DNA of 64,000 bases, taken from contig LVLI01000030.1 of the NCBI GenBank assembly GCA_001687465.1, positions 1-64,000 of the forward strand, written 5' to 3'. The notes under the pieces are model-generated. The model saw only the letters and a program-made list of their open reading frames with translations. It was not told the DNA's origin and did not search any database. The stretch is from Halocafeteria seosinensis (lineage: Eukaryota; Sar; Bigyra; Bicosoecida). A program made the translations under genes and the position numbers. Every line of letters begins with the position of its first letter. The first letter of the stretch is position 1. Below are positions 8,410 through 18,517 of this stretch, piece after piece.

Positions 8410-9297
8410 AGATGTTCGGCCGGCCAGGCATTTCAAGGAACCTCGTCCGTTGTCGCCGCTTTCCGGTCCCCCTTTTCCCCGTCTTCGTAGGTAATGATGC
8501 CTTCTATGCTGTCTTAAGAAAAAATGTATATCCTCTCCATCCTCGTTTTTAACAAGGGCTGCAAGTTCTTCATGTCCCCCCACTGTTGCGTCGTAGTCGG
8601 ACCGCGCAGAGTCAAACTACCTTCCTCTTAGGTCTATTAAGAGCTTCATGCAAGGTGTTATTACTGCTCCCATAGCACCTTGAGTTTACTATTGTTTCGT
8701 TTGTGTCCTCCTTGTATCTTTCTTTCTACTCCCTCAACTTCGAATATTTCGTCCACGTCCGTCGGTGGCGACGTCCTATAAGATACCTCCGGTTGGTGTA
8801 TAGAGAGTTTGTGAAGCTCCGGGTCCATCTTCACACCGCGATATACGTACACCAGGAGGGAGCTCGTGTATATACAGGACGGTACGGACTATGGAATAGG
8901 ACTACCGCATTGACTGCAACTAATGGAGCTCAGGTGCTCAACCTGATATCCCGACGGAAGGAAGCCGAACATACCGAGGTGGTCGCACTGAGGAAGTGAG
9001 GTTTCCCAACACAAACACAAAGGTATAATGCCGACGAGCAGTCCAAATAATATGCATGGCATTTCGAAAACTGATCGGTAGAATTCGCGTGGCAGTAAGT
9101 GTTCAGCGAAGTTGGTCTTAGACACTAGTGTCGTTTGCAACATTTTGTGGATGATGGATGATTAAAGAGTACGGCGAAGTAAAGAAACCTCAGGGGTGTA
9201 CAAATTGTATAACGGAATAATGCCACGGATAAGCAATTGGAGGAAGCAATGTTTCAGGACTGGTTTCTTGAATGGGGAGGTGGGCCTACCCTCTGCA
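8410..9297 (-). other. Gap with possible small multi-exon membrane-protein gene
   Basis: Three minus-strand open stretches look protein-like and share orientation. Stretch 9143-8950 has a hydrophobic helix (CILFGLLVGIIPLCLCW). Stretch 8850-8670 is polar (contains TDVDEIFEVEGVERK). Stretch 8610-8371 is charged (contains EELAALVKNEDGEDI) and overlaps the end of the GLUG gene. They could be exons of one small single-pass membrane protein, but I found no splice set that keeps all phases, so I do not call a gene. An 8-bp palindrome GGCCGGCC lies just after the GLUG stop. Confidence 0.25.
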
Positions 9298-11997
9298 TCA
9301 TGCATCTGGGTACTTCCAACTTGAATTCCAAGTCCCAAAGTGCATCAGTGAGCAGTACGGAACACGATCAGCATGTTGCAATCGACCGGTCGTTTTAGCA
9401 TTTTCATACTTCAGCGTTTCTTCAAATTCTCCCCTAATTGTTGCCGACTGAATGGTGGATAAAGCGCCTTCGTTCTGGAAAAACCTCAAGATTTGGACTC
9501 CTTGAACACATTTCGGGCCGTATTCGTCCCCACTCTTCAGTTGATCAGCAATGGATACTTTCTTCCGGAAAAATTTACCAAACATAGAAGGATATCGTGA
9601 GTATTTGTGACAGTTGCTCGGGTTTGCATGGGCATCTATGATTCTCTTCACTGTCTGCACGGCAAAGTCAAAACGAAAATAAGTCCGCTCGAATTCTCCA
9701 GTGTCGGTTGAGAAACTGCGAGCGGGTCTGCTCGCTACCTCGCGACTCGACGGATGCTCCTCCTGCTGATTGATGGCACCTCGGTTGTCGCATACTGCTT
9801 CTGCGAGCTCGTCCACACGACGAGATAGATGCTCAAGGCAAGCTTCTAAGGACCCGGTCTTTGTGTCCTGTCCTGGCAATGCCCTGGAGTTCCGGCACGA
9901 TTTAAGTTGCTGCTCAGAGTTCATACCGTTGCCACCCTCGACTTCATCACCTTGGTTCGCTTCAGCAACTTCTCTGGCAACCTTGGCTTCCCCCTTGGCA
10001 CTGTTTGCTAAGCCAGAGGCCGTCGCCGCTGCTTGTCGCACTTGATCTAGCTCAGCTCGCAGACTTTCCAATTCTCTTCGCAACTTTTCATGGTCTTCGG
10101 TTGTAGTTCCCTGCTTGGCTAAGCGAACCCGGTATTCAAGTTGTGCTATCCTCTCGTTAGGGTATGTGAAGTGTCGGGAGCATCCGTTGGGGGGTCGGGG
10201 GCATTCGTCGGGGATCACGTTTCCGGAAGCGTCACATTTGTGTGTGTGTCTCGTGAAATTCTCAGCGTAATTCACTTCAGTCGCATTCTGACTTAATGCC
10301 TCCACTTGGTATTTTTGGAGAGCATGACTGATGGAGCTGCGGTCGTACCCTAATTTCTCCAGGAGTCCTCGGGCTGTAAACACCTCGGAGCTGGCATCCT
10401 CTTCCATGCACAGTTTGATAATTGCCACTCCACATGCAATTCCTTCTTCTTCATACACGTTGTTTGGTGGTTCTGACATGATGCGATCTTTAATTTGTCG
10501 CCAGATACTGTTGGGTTCTGTCGTTGAATCCAGTGCATCAATATACTCTTTTAGCGCCAGAGCAATATTCCGAGTAACGTGCTCGACGAGCTGCATAATG
10601 TCTGTATGGGTACGTGCTACAGACAGCAAGTTGCTCATCGCACGGTTAGTATCCAGGATCACGTAGCCTTTCACAATCGAGTCTACGGCGCTGCTAATCT
10701 GACTTATAATAGGAAACCCTTGGAGCAAAGAACTAAGTAACGAAGTGACCATCGATTTCTTGTCTTTGGAATCCACAACAACATCCCCGCTCCGGATGCT
10801 CATGGCCGCAATGAAATAGTCATACACGACTGAGTTCAGTGCTCCATAAAAATCTCGAAGCTTTGGATCGGCCTTAATATACTCCAGGATCCTGTCTTCA
10901 TCCTCTTTTTCAAGTGCTCTGGGAATCTCATGGCGATGCACTGCCGCTCCCGTATGAGGTAAGACTCGAGTGCGCAGCTCCTCGATCTCCTTCTCCGTGA
11001 GTACTACATACTGTTGGGACTCACTAGTTTGCAGATGTGTTTGCGTGTTCTCGGTCCTTGTTCTAGTTGGCATACCGCTACCCCGAGTGACATACCGCTG
11101 GTCAGAAAATGGCTGACACTGATTGCTCTCTAGTTGTTGGACCACATGGTTGTGTCCAAGAGGTGCTGGTGTTTGAACTTCTTGTTCAGTGGCATCAGTA
11201 GAGGAAATTTGTGGGTTCAATTCATCATGACTACCATGGGTCTTGCCTGCTTCTCGGGACGCTCTTTCCGGTTCCTGCAGACAAACGATAGAATTAATGG
11301 AGAGTCAGTGAAAACAGGAAATTCTTGCGAGGTACTGAATGGGCGGAATGAGCTTTCGATCAATCGCAAGTTTTATGTCAAGTCCAAATCTTACCTGATT
11401 TCTCTGTTTCACCAGATGAGTAATGCTCGCTATCAGGGATTTGTCAGTGATTTCATTGTCCCCTAAGTCAATCTCCGTTAGCGTCGTGTTGACGTGCAAA
11501 GCATCAGTCAGAGACTGAGCACCCGCGTTGCCAATTTGATTCAATCCCAAATCAAGCACTGTCAAAGTCTTGTTAACTCGCAGGGCGTCCGCCAAAGAGC
11601 GGGCACCAAAATCACCAATGCGATTCTCCGCCAGTCCGATTCCGGTGAGAGTCGGATTGACGCGCAAGACTTCGGCCAACGATTGAGCACCGGAATCGCC
11701 AATTCTATTCGTCCGTAAACCGAGACCAGTTATCGTGGTATTAGTGCGCAAAGTACCGGCTAACGCTAGGGCACCTTCATCTCCAATCTGGTTCCCCTGA
11801 AGGTCCACCCAGGTGAGTGATGAATTGGCACGCAACGCTTCTGCCAGGCCATGAACCTCATTGTCACCCAGTCTCTTGAATGCAAGGTCAAATTGTGTGC
11901 CTGTATATTCCGGATCATTCCCTTGAATGCGCTGAATAACCTGCTGGGTTCCGGATTCGTGGACCGCACTTCCGTTATGTTGGCTATTCGCAGCCAT
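9298..11997 (-). CDS. Ribonuclease-inhibitor-type LRR protein with helical and coiled-coil C-terminal half
   Basis: Two exons, 11997-11395 and 11274-9298, join in frame across a 120-bp GT-AG intron and give 858 aa. A likely 5'-UTR intron acceptor lies just upstream (TGCAG near 12020). Residues about 40-200 are NLRC3/RNase-inhibitor-type LRRs of 28 residues (pattern LxxLDLGxNQIGDxGAxSLAxAL). The second exon starts with a Gln/Thr-rich linker. It continues with a helical, partly hydrophobic domain (contains LLSSLLQGFPIISQISSAVD), then a His/Cys patch, a coiled coil (LRRELESLRAELDQVRQAAA) and a basic C-terminus. No NACHT ATPase motif is visible. An intracellular recognition or scaffolding role is plausible by analogy with other LRR proteins; the function is unknown. 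Confidence 0.75.
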
Positions 11998-13019
11998 CTT
12001 TGAGTTCCTTTGTGATCTGCAGGAAACAGAACGAGATAAACACCTATGCAATACCGGAATATGCCATATGTGGAGACGTACATTCAAAAAACAGCGATTC
12101 GCCACAAAGATATTCTTGCCGAAGAATAAATTGTGGTTCTCCGAGGTCGCTTTCTCCTTTTTATAACCGTGGCGTCAAAACTCGAACGAGAAGACCAGAC
12201 CAAACACACGCACAAACAATACCTTGTGCCTACCTCTGCAATGACCAGGTTCCGGTTATCTAGACTTTCTGACTGCAGAATAAGATATTGAGCGCCCGGC
12301 ACGTTGTTGCGGGTGGGAAGGAAGGATTCTCGGGACGTTATCCCGAGGTAACCGCACTTGCTGTCCGGCAGTTTTGCGGGCAACGCTTAATGTGGAACAG
12401 ACGCACGTAGGACACGTATAGACCGTACTTTCGTGGTGAATTCAATTCCCCTGTTTATTTTGCAAATGGTCGTCGGAGTCTTGCAAGATCTGAAACATAA
12501 TGTACACCTTTCTTGGTACAAGTTGTACAATTGTACAATGTACCGTTTACTTGACTTGCGGACTGAAGAGCTAATTGTGCAGACCGTATTACGCTGACCA
12601 GACTTCCATACTTGAACGCCGTGGATTACCTAACGGTCTGAGTAGCACCGCCTACTACGGAACATTCTCCTCTGCCATCTGGTAGCTAATGCTGGCGGAG
12701 CTTCTGTACGACCTCGACTGATGTTCCGGCCACGGAGAATACGTACAGAACCTCTAAAGAAGGCCGTATTATCTAATGGAACAGTCATATTAACGGTTGA
12801 AGTATTATCGGCTGGTGAAGCGTTATTGACTGTAATGGTGATATTTCAGTGTTTCTTGATTGATATCCCATGGTACATCACCGGCGGCCTCGGTTGGTTT
12901 GCCCCCTGTCTTCAGCTGTTGACGGAAGCGAAGACAGATTGTCGGAGCGGAGCAACTTCCGTACTTCGCCACAGGAAGTGGACTTCGGTTCTCCAGGCAA
13001 CGGTTTGCTTAGAAATTTT
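11998..13019. other. Upstream region of the LRR gene, no clear gene
   Basis: It holds the probable 5'-UTR exon and intron of the minus-strand LRR gene and a long palindrome at 12515-12544. Short ORFs on both strands (for example minus 12084-12383, plus 12721-13023) have no recognisable features and I regard them as chance. Confidence 0.4.
12515..12544. promoter_or_regulatory. GTAC-rich palindrome
   Basis: A perfect 16-bp palindrome (TTGTACAATTGTACAA, 12523-12538) is flanked by a further GGTACA/TGTACC pair. It lies about 520 bp upstream of the LRR gene start. Its symmetry suggests a dimer-binding site; no regulator can be named. Confidence 0.3.
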
Positions 13020-13250
13020 GTGACCTTACTGTGCGTTTGAGTCTTCGAGCAGGCAATGCAGTAACACTGATTGTCTGGCTTCACCGTATCGGAAGCGCTC
13101 CTTGTCTCAGAAGGTGTTGGGCAGAACCTTGGGGTTAGAGTGGAAGAGGCCACAGACTCTGTGGCACAGAGCTACTGCTACTTAAAGGACTGTGACCTTG
13201 CTTGTCGTTGTCGTGGATGAAATCAACGTAGGTAAAGGAGTAGTGTCCTT
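13020..13250 (-). pseudogene. Diverged fragment of a GLUG-gene tail
   Basis: Minus-strand DNA here matches the Ser/Thr-rich 3' end of the gene at 6691-8409. Examples are a block aligning with the SETNSASVTDKPD codons, the near-identical end GCCTGCTCGAAGACTCAAAC against ACCTGCTCAAAGATCCAAAC, and an ACGACAACGACAAG block followed by similar Ser codons. The frame is disrupted and the interior is shortened, so this is a decayed partial copy, about 5 kb away and in the opposite orientation. Confidence 0.6.
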
Positions 13251-13858
13251 TTGGCGTACTAGTCTCTTACAAATCTGTATTTCAATCGTTGTGGTTTAGC
13301 TGGAAGTAGCCCGGAAGTAGCAATTTTCTTTATTTTGACTACGTTTGCTGTAACATTCATGGAAAAGATAAAACAGATGGTCATATATCCGGTGAACTTG
13401 GATGCACAAAACAGAAGACACGGGTCACCCTCGTTGTGCTTTGGTCAACTCCCCGGCCGGTGGACTATCTGTCACATATGGGTGTGTGTGTGCTCAGGGA
13501 ATTCAAGAATGTCCATGAATGTCCAAGGATTCCTCAGACTTGCTCGAGGAGTGCAAATTGCAATGCTGTTAAGGAGACATCAAGAAGCACATGTACCATT
13601 CTCCTTTGACTCAGTGTTCACCTTTTAGGTTTCTCCTGCAAAAATTCTGCAGTATGCGTTTTTCATTTTTTGGGCCCTCGTCGATTCTCCCCTCGAACGG
13701 CTGCGGCAGCTTCACAGTGGATATTGGCGTTGGTTTCTTCAATATTTTGAGTCATTTTGTTGTTGTATTTCACGAGATGGAATCCAGGAAACAGCAGCTG
13801 TCATACCGCATGTATGCACTGTTGACTCTCAAAACCGGAAGTGTTCTTTCTTTTGAGG

Positions 13859-15304
13859 ATGGCGGATCCCAGCATGGTCGACTCCTCGCTTCCTCGCTTC
13901 CATCGCTTCGATTCCTCTTCCTCTTCCTCGAAAAGGAATCGGACAAAAAAAGAAGAATCTAACCAAGAGAATTCTACTTCTGCTTCTAGTTCCAGCGGTG
14001 GTGGAAGTTCGTATATAATACGCTCCAGCGATCTCAAACGCTTTCTGCAGCATGTGAGAGAGGAGAATGAAAACCTTAGTCAGCAATTGTCATCTTCCCA
14101 AGGGAAAACGACGACAACGACTCCTCGTGAAGAATCTACCACATCTACAGGAACTGTGTCATCATCCCCGTCTTCGTTCGCTGCGATGCATCAAAGAAAT
14201 CCTCCAGGAAAGAATCGTCAGCAGCATTCTAACGCTCCCGGAGGACCTCCCGAGGCGTATGAGAATGGAGGGAGTTCATTGAATACTATGGACTTACAGA
14301 AAGAGATTGAGGATCTACAGAAGCGATATTTCAAGCAAAAACCGAGCGGATCCCGAGTTTCCACGTCTACCAATGCTGCTGGAGGACATGAAAGTTCGCC
14401 GCCGGAACCGAAGCCACGATTGGAAGTGACGGATACGACCACGACCACTAGGGCAGCAGCATTAACAGCAGATTCAGAGGGAGCCGAACAACGTTCATTG
14501 TATTCGATGTCGCCTGTGCAGCACTGCAAGCAAGCATCAAGCGATGGAAGCTCAAATTCCCCGGTGGAAATTCAAAACCCACATTCAATCGTTAACCAGG
14601 AAGTACCAGCAGGGGAACTCTCGACGATTATGGAACAGGATAATGAGAGCTCTATAATTTCCGAAACGAGTGGAGCCAAGGGAGACAGCGGTGAAATACG
14701 ACAGTCCCTGCAGCGGAAGAGATCAGGTGAAGGAGGTATTCAGAACCGATCACGTGCATCTCGCTCTCCCATACAACACCGAAATACAAACGGTAAGCAG
14801 AACCGCAAACAAACGAGTGGTCCGCGACCACCCACCGATGGTAAGGGGAACCGAAGCAGCGTTCCATGTAAGATTCCTATCCATCGCCAAAGAACGGCAA
14901 ACCAAAGGGCGTCTGACGCACAAGAAAGCAAGCACATGATGAATAAAGTAATCAAGAACCCTGCAGAGTTGCTGGAAGATTCAGACTCCGATGAAGAGTA
15001 CGATAATGATGACCAGCTCACAGACTTGCCTGCCACTAATACGTTTGTGATGGAGTCGAATGACGCGTCCATGACCTCAGCATCCGTGGCGTTGGACGGC
15101 TCCCATCATTTTGTTCCTCCGCATGATATCAACCTTCGCAAAACTGTCTGGAAATCCAAGCAGAAGCAGAATTCAAAGGAAGAGACCCCGGGTGGCACAT
15201 CTTCGTCCATGGATTGGTTGGGAGGCGATGCGTCCTTAGAGGAATCTATCGTCGGTCAAAGCGAATTCGTCATGCCACCACAAGATAGTGAGTTCGCTTC
15301 ATAG
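13859..15304 (+). CDS. Ser-rich, low-complexity protein of unknown function (481 aa)
   Basis: Starts at the ATG of MADPSMVDSSLPRF; the frame extends upstream only from a GTG. It has Ser runs near residues 20-50, a short coiled coil (LKRFLQHVREENENLSQQL), another helix near 140 (LQKEIEDLQKRYF), a basic middle, an acidic patch (LLEDSDSDEEYDNDD) and a C-terminal region with two repeats of a FVPPH/FVMPP-like motif. Multiple basic Ser/Arg patches suggest phosphorylation and a nuclear or cytoskeletal role, but no family is recognised. A perfect donor (GTGAGT, 15286) and a TTGCAG acceptor 28 bp later flank the stop codon; if that very short intron were real the gene would extend downstream. Confidence 0.6.
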   Translation: MADPSMVDSSLPRFHRFDSSSSSSKRNRTKKEESNQENSTSASSSSGGGSSYIIRSSDLKRFLQHVREENENLSQQLSSSQGKTTTTTPREESTTSTGTVSSSPSSFAAMHQRNPPGKNRQQHSNAPGGPPEAYENGGSSLNTMDLQKEIEDLQKRYFKQKPSGSRVSTSTNAAGGHESSPPEPKPRLEVTDTTTTTRAAALTADSEGAEQRSLYSMSPVQHCKQASSDGSSNSPVEIQNPHSIVNQEVPAGELSTIMEQDNESSIISETSGAKGDSGEIRQSLQRKRSGEGGIQNRSRASRSPIQHRNTNGKQNRKQTSGPRPPTDGKGNRSSVPCKIPIHRQRTANQRASDAQESKHMMNKVIKNPAELLEDSDSDEEYDNDDQLTDLPATNTFVMESNDASMTSASVALDGSHHFVPPHDINLRKTVWKSKQKQNSKEETPGGTSSSMDWLGGDASLEESIVGQSEFVMPPQDSEFAS

Positions 15305-16686
15305 AGCTCTTGCAGAAAACGAAACCACTTTCAGCTCGGAGGAAGTGCACTTGAATTTCGTCTGGCTACGGCCTCTCTTGAGATGGCTAAGTGCCTGTAT
15401 GTAAGTGGATTGGATACTGCGATGTGATAACTCGAGCTGTATGACACGTTGCCTTTAACAATGTCACGAGGGCCGGCATGATGCATGCCTGAATTCCGTG
15501 AAGGGAGGAGTTTTCCCTTTGCATTCTATTGGTTTGCTCGAACTTCTAGGAAGGCATGTGTTACGATTGTTTTGTGGAGATGTTAGCTCGATGACTTTTG
15601 TGGAGCCCGAGAGTCGAAATTCCACCAGTTGGTGTGCTATTGCAATTGCAGACTGTCAGATTTTAATGGGATCTCCAGTTCCTAGTGACCATCTATTAAG
15701 AGCTTTCTCGAGAGGATACACGCTATATAGGTTCTGTACAGCCATTTGAAGAGGCGCATACCGAATTTGAAGCCCATAAATTGCAGGAAGCCGAAGTAAG
15801 TTCGCATTCCAGGGGGGAATGCATCCCACTTGCGGGTAACGAAGATGTGGATGAGGGAAGTGCTTTCAAGTTACTTCGTCCGAAGAACTGTAGAAGCGCC
15901 AGCAACGGATGTTTCTCCTAACAAAACTTTTATGAGCCAGTAAACGGGAATCAGATTGGTGATACGTTTGTTGTGCTAAATACCGGTTTTGCTCTACGTT
16001 CAGCGCTTCGGACAGTAGCTACGCACCATACGTTTTCTTGGGGGTAGTTTCGGGAGATAATTCTCAGCGGAATATCTAGCAGTTTATCCTGATCGTTGTA
16101 TGATCTTCATTGGACAAACAAGAATATCCCTGATAATGGGAACTGTGACGTCCAATTGAATTTGAATTGGCGGATTTGAAATTGTGAACACAGTATCACT
16201 TTCCAACAGCCTTCAGCCCTGACCAATGCCAAGGATGACTGTTTGCTATTGCGCAAGTTTTTGGAATAGCAAACAGTGTACTACTTGTTTTCTATCTTAG
16301 GTAAAAGTGAGGGCACTTTATGGGTGTTCATAGACTTCCCTCAAAATTTGAGACTCAAATGCATGAACTTCATGATGGAAGTTAAGAAATGGGCTGGTTT
16401 GGGAACGTCCTGGCAGCACATCAACACCCAACTTTTTGGGTGAAGTAAATTCTACATAAGACTCTCTAAAGTCTCGAATGGCCAAGTCACTGTATTTCAT
16501 ATTAATCTCAATAGTCTGCACACTGACTACAATGGTTAACCTACACATCCACCCAAAATGCGCTGAGCTGCTCACTGGCTACACTACTCTGCGCTGAATG
16601 TATCTCACTTTCTTCTCGTTCAATAGGTTTGTTAGACCATGGATAGTGCCATTTGTTAGTAGATAAACAACAACTTGTCGCCGTGA
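15305..16686 (+). other. Gap with possible exons or a decayed gene, and a strong hairpin
   Basis: Plus-strand stretches near 15332-15398 and 15560-15730 (contains SMTFVEPESRNSTSWCAIAI) and 15698-15923 (contains IGSVQPFEEAHTEFEAHKL, ending at a stop) look coding but are in different frames with no good introns between them. They may be exons of an uncalled gene, or a frameshifted pseudogene. From 15930 to 16686 I see only the hairpin at 16238-16277. Confidence 0.3.
16238..16277. other. 13-bp perfect inverted repeat (hairpin)
   Basis: ACTGTTTGCTATT (16238-16250) and its exact reverse complement at 16265-16277, with a 14-nt loop, in a gene-free stretch. It could be a structured RNA, a terminator or the remnant of a small inverted-repeat element. 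Confidence 0.5.
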
Positions 16687-18480
16687 ATGTCTGCCGCGCG
16701 GCACGTACGTGACGGTTCGGAGACAGGACGGGAAAGTCTCAGTCCTCCAGTTGTCGAACGTCCCATTCTCCAGACAGATGATGGCTCCACTGGGACATTC
16801 AATGGTGGTGGTGGTGGTGCGCGTTCCATGTCAAAGCGCAAACTCAGCTCCAGCGTCACCTCGAGAAATGTAGCGTTCCCGGAAGACAGGGATTCGATTG
16901 CGGACATCTTGATCCGACAAGCCACGCGGTCACACGTGGGGGATAAGTCAGTTGCCTCCAAAACGATTGCCGCACAAAATCTGCAGACTGCGCTTCCCGC
17001 AACCTATTTGGAACTGCTAGGAGATGATTGCAGCCATGCGTCGACCGCCATGGGCCATGGGTACGTGATTTCGGTAGTCCAAGACGCCCAGAAACTCGGA
17101 CGAGGCTTCCCCATCGGGGTGGCGTTGGCCCACCTGGAACAGTTCATTCTGGAGGCTAATATTAAGGTGGAAGCACCTTGGAAAGTATGGTACGCTGCAC
17201 AAGCTAAAGTAAATGAGTCATCAGCCACTGGCTCCCCAGCTTCTACATCTGCTTCTCCAGTGCCCAGTGACCTCAAACTCGAACAATTCCTCGGAGATGA
17301 AGAAGCTAAGCAAGGTAAAAAATGCATCGAACATCTGAACCATGCTGTCTATAAAATCCAAAAGAAGGAAAAACTACTTATTTCAAACTATACTATCGAT
17401 GACCGAGTAATGCCGCTTTTCACTGAAATCGATCTACTCGAGGTATTGGCCTTTAGAGATCATCCAGCCATTCGTATGAAACGGGTCGAGATGCCACCCA
17501 GCAAAGAGAACAAAGAGCCAAATAATAGCCAAATCAACAGTTATCTTCCTATGGGAGCGAGATTATCTTCCCATCAGTTGGGATATTGGGGTAGCGCAAG
17601 GCAAATTATGTTCGGAGTGGTAGTACGGGATTTGTACACAGCCTATGGACACCTACAAGCTTATTCGAAGACGCAGTCTTCGCTGATCAACGAACCTACA
17701 GCGAGCGACTGCATCAACAGTCTTCAAATACGTCATCCTTTTGTTGCAATACTCTTACATCCCCGAGGTGGCATGCTTCCATGCGAAGGAAGGTTTCTTG
17801 GCTGCATGAGCGGTCCTCTCGTCAAGGCACAATTGACGCAGGTTGCGCCATCAAACAACCCCGCTCCAAACAAACATCACGTCTCGGTTAGAAGACAATG
17901 CAGTTTCTTCGGTGGGATAATTGAGTTAATGGCAATGATTAACTACGCATTTATCGAGTGTCCTTGGCGAAAGTCATCGCAAGAAGAGACAACCCGAAGT
18001 GCCCAGCCACGGCTGCGCACTGCCGCTGACCGGTATAATTCATGGCATACTCTGGTATCCGATGCTTCGAAGTTTGCGCTTCTCTTGGGCGGTATTGGTC
18101 CCGGGGCGTTGTATTTGGGTGAAGGTTGCTGCGGATCATGCAGTTGCCTCTGCTGCTGTTGCGGAAGTTTTACGGATAGGTTGCACAGGAGAGCAGGAAC
18201 TGAATTGCCTCTCTGGTGGTGCTGGAAATTCCAACCGGCATTCGATAGCGGGACAGGGAACGCTCACATTCATTCGCACGTCAGAGAACTTAGCAACAAC
18301 TACGAGCTTTCCCAAGCTAGAGGTTCTGTGACGGCTAAACTGCAAACGCACCTCCAAAAGGCGCGGTCAAACATCAGCAGAAAGAAAGACCCTCTCCATC
18401 ACGCAAATAGCGAGGAGCAAATAGAATCAAAGATGGTACCCCAAAAAGGAAATATTGATTCCTCGGGACATTCTCGATGA
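16687..18480 (+). CDS. Uncharacterised 597-aa protein
   Basis: A single long frame from ATG 16687 with a plausible codon pattern. The N-terminus is low-complexity, with a poly-Gly run near residue 42. Residues 90-400 form a mixed alpha/beta-looking region (contains MGHGYVISVVQDAQKLGRGF, and RHPFVAILLHPRGG). A Cys-rich hydrophobic stretch near 470-495 (GEGCCGSCSCLCCCCGSF) might be a membrane-associated or palmitoylated patch. The C-terminus is basic and Ser-rich. I do not recognise the family. The 3' half may contain unnoticed introns read through in frame. It converges on the deubiquitinase gene with only 37 bp between stops. Confidence 0.55.
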   Translation: MSAARHVRDGSETGRESLSPPVVERPILQTDDGSTGTFNGGGGGARSMSKRKLSSSVTSRNVAFPEDRDSIADILIRQATRSHVGDKSVASKTIAAQNLQTALPATYLELLGDDCSHASTAMGHGYVISVVQDAQKLGRGFPIGVALAHLEQFILEANIKVEAPWKVWYAAQAKVNESSATGSPASTSASPVPSDLKLEQFLGDEEAKQGKKCIEHLNHAVYKIQKKEKLLISNYTIDDRVMPLFTEIDLLEVLAFRDHPAIRMKRVEMPPSKENKEPNNSQINSYLPMGARLSSHQLGYWGSARQIMFGVVVRDLYTAYGHLQAYSKTQSSLINEPTASDCINSLQIRHPFVAILLHPRGGMLPCEGRFLGCMSGPLVKAQLTQVAPSNNPAPNKHHVSVRRQCSFFGGIIELMAMINYAFIECPWRKSSQEETTRSAQPRLRTAADRYNSWHTLVSDASKFALLLGGIGPGALYLGEGCCGSCSCLCCCCGSFTDRLHRRAGTELPLWWCWKFQPAFDSGTGNAHIHSHVRELSNNYELSQARGSVTAKLQTHLQKARSNISRKKDPLHHANSEEQIESKMVPQKGNIDSSGHSR

Positions 18481-18517
18481 GAAACGATATACTGAGAAGG
18501 ATGGAACAAATTTCTTC

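Noticed and set aside
13335-13962. Two plus-strand ORFs before the Ser-rich gene
   Set aside because: Low-quality composition, no domain, and they overlap the promoter and start of the better-supported gene.
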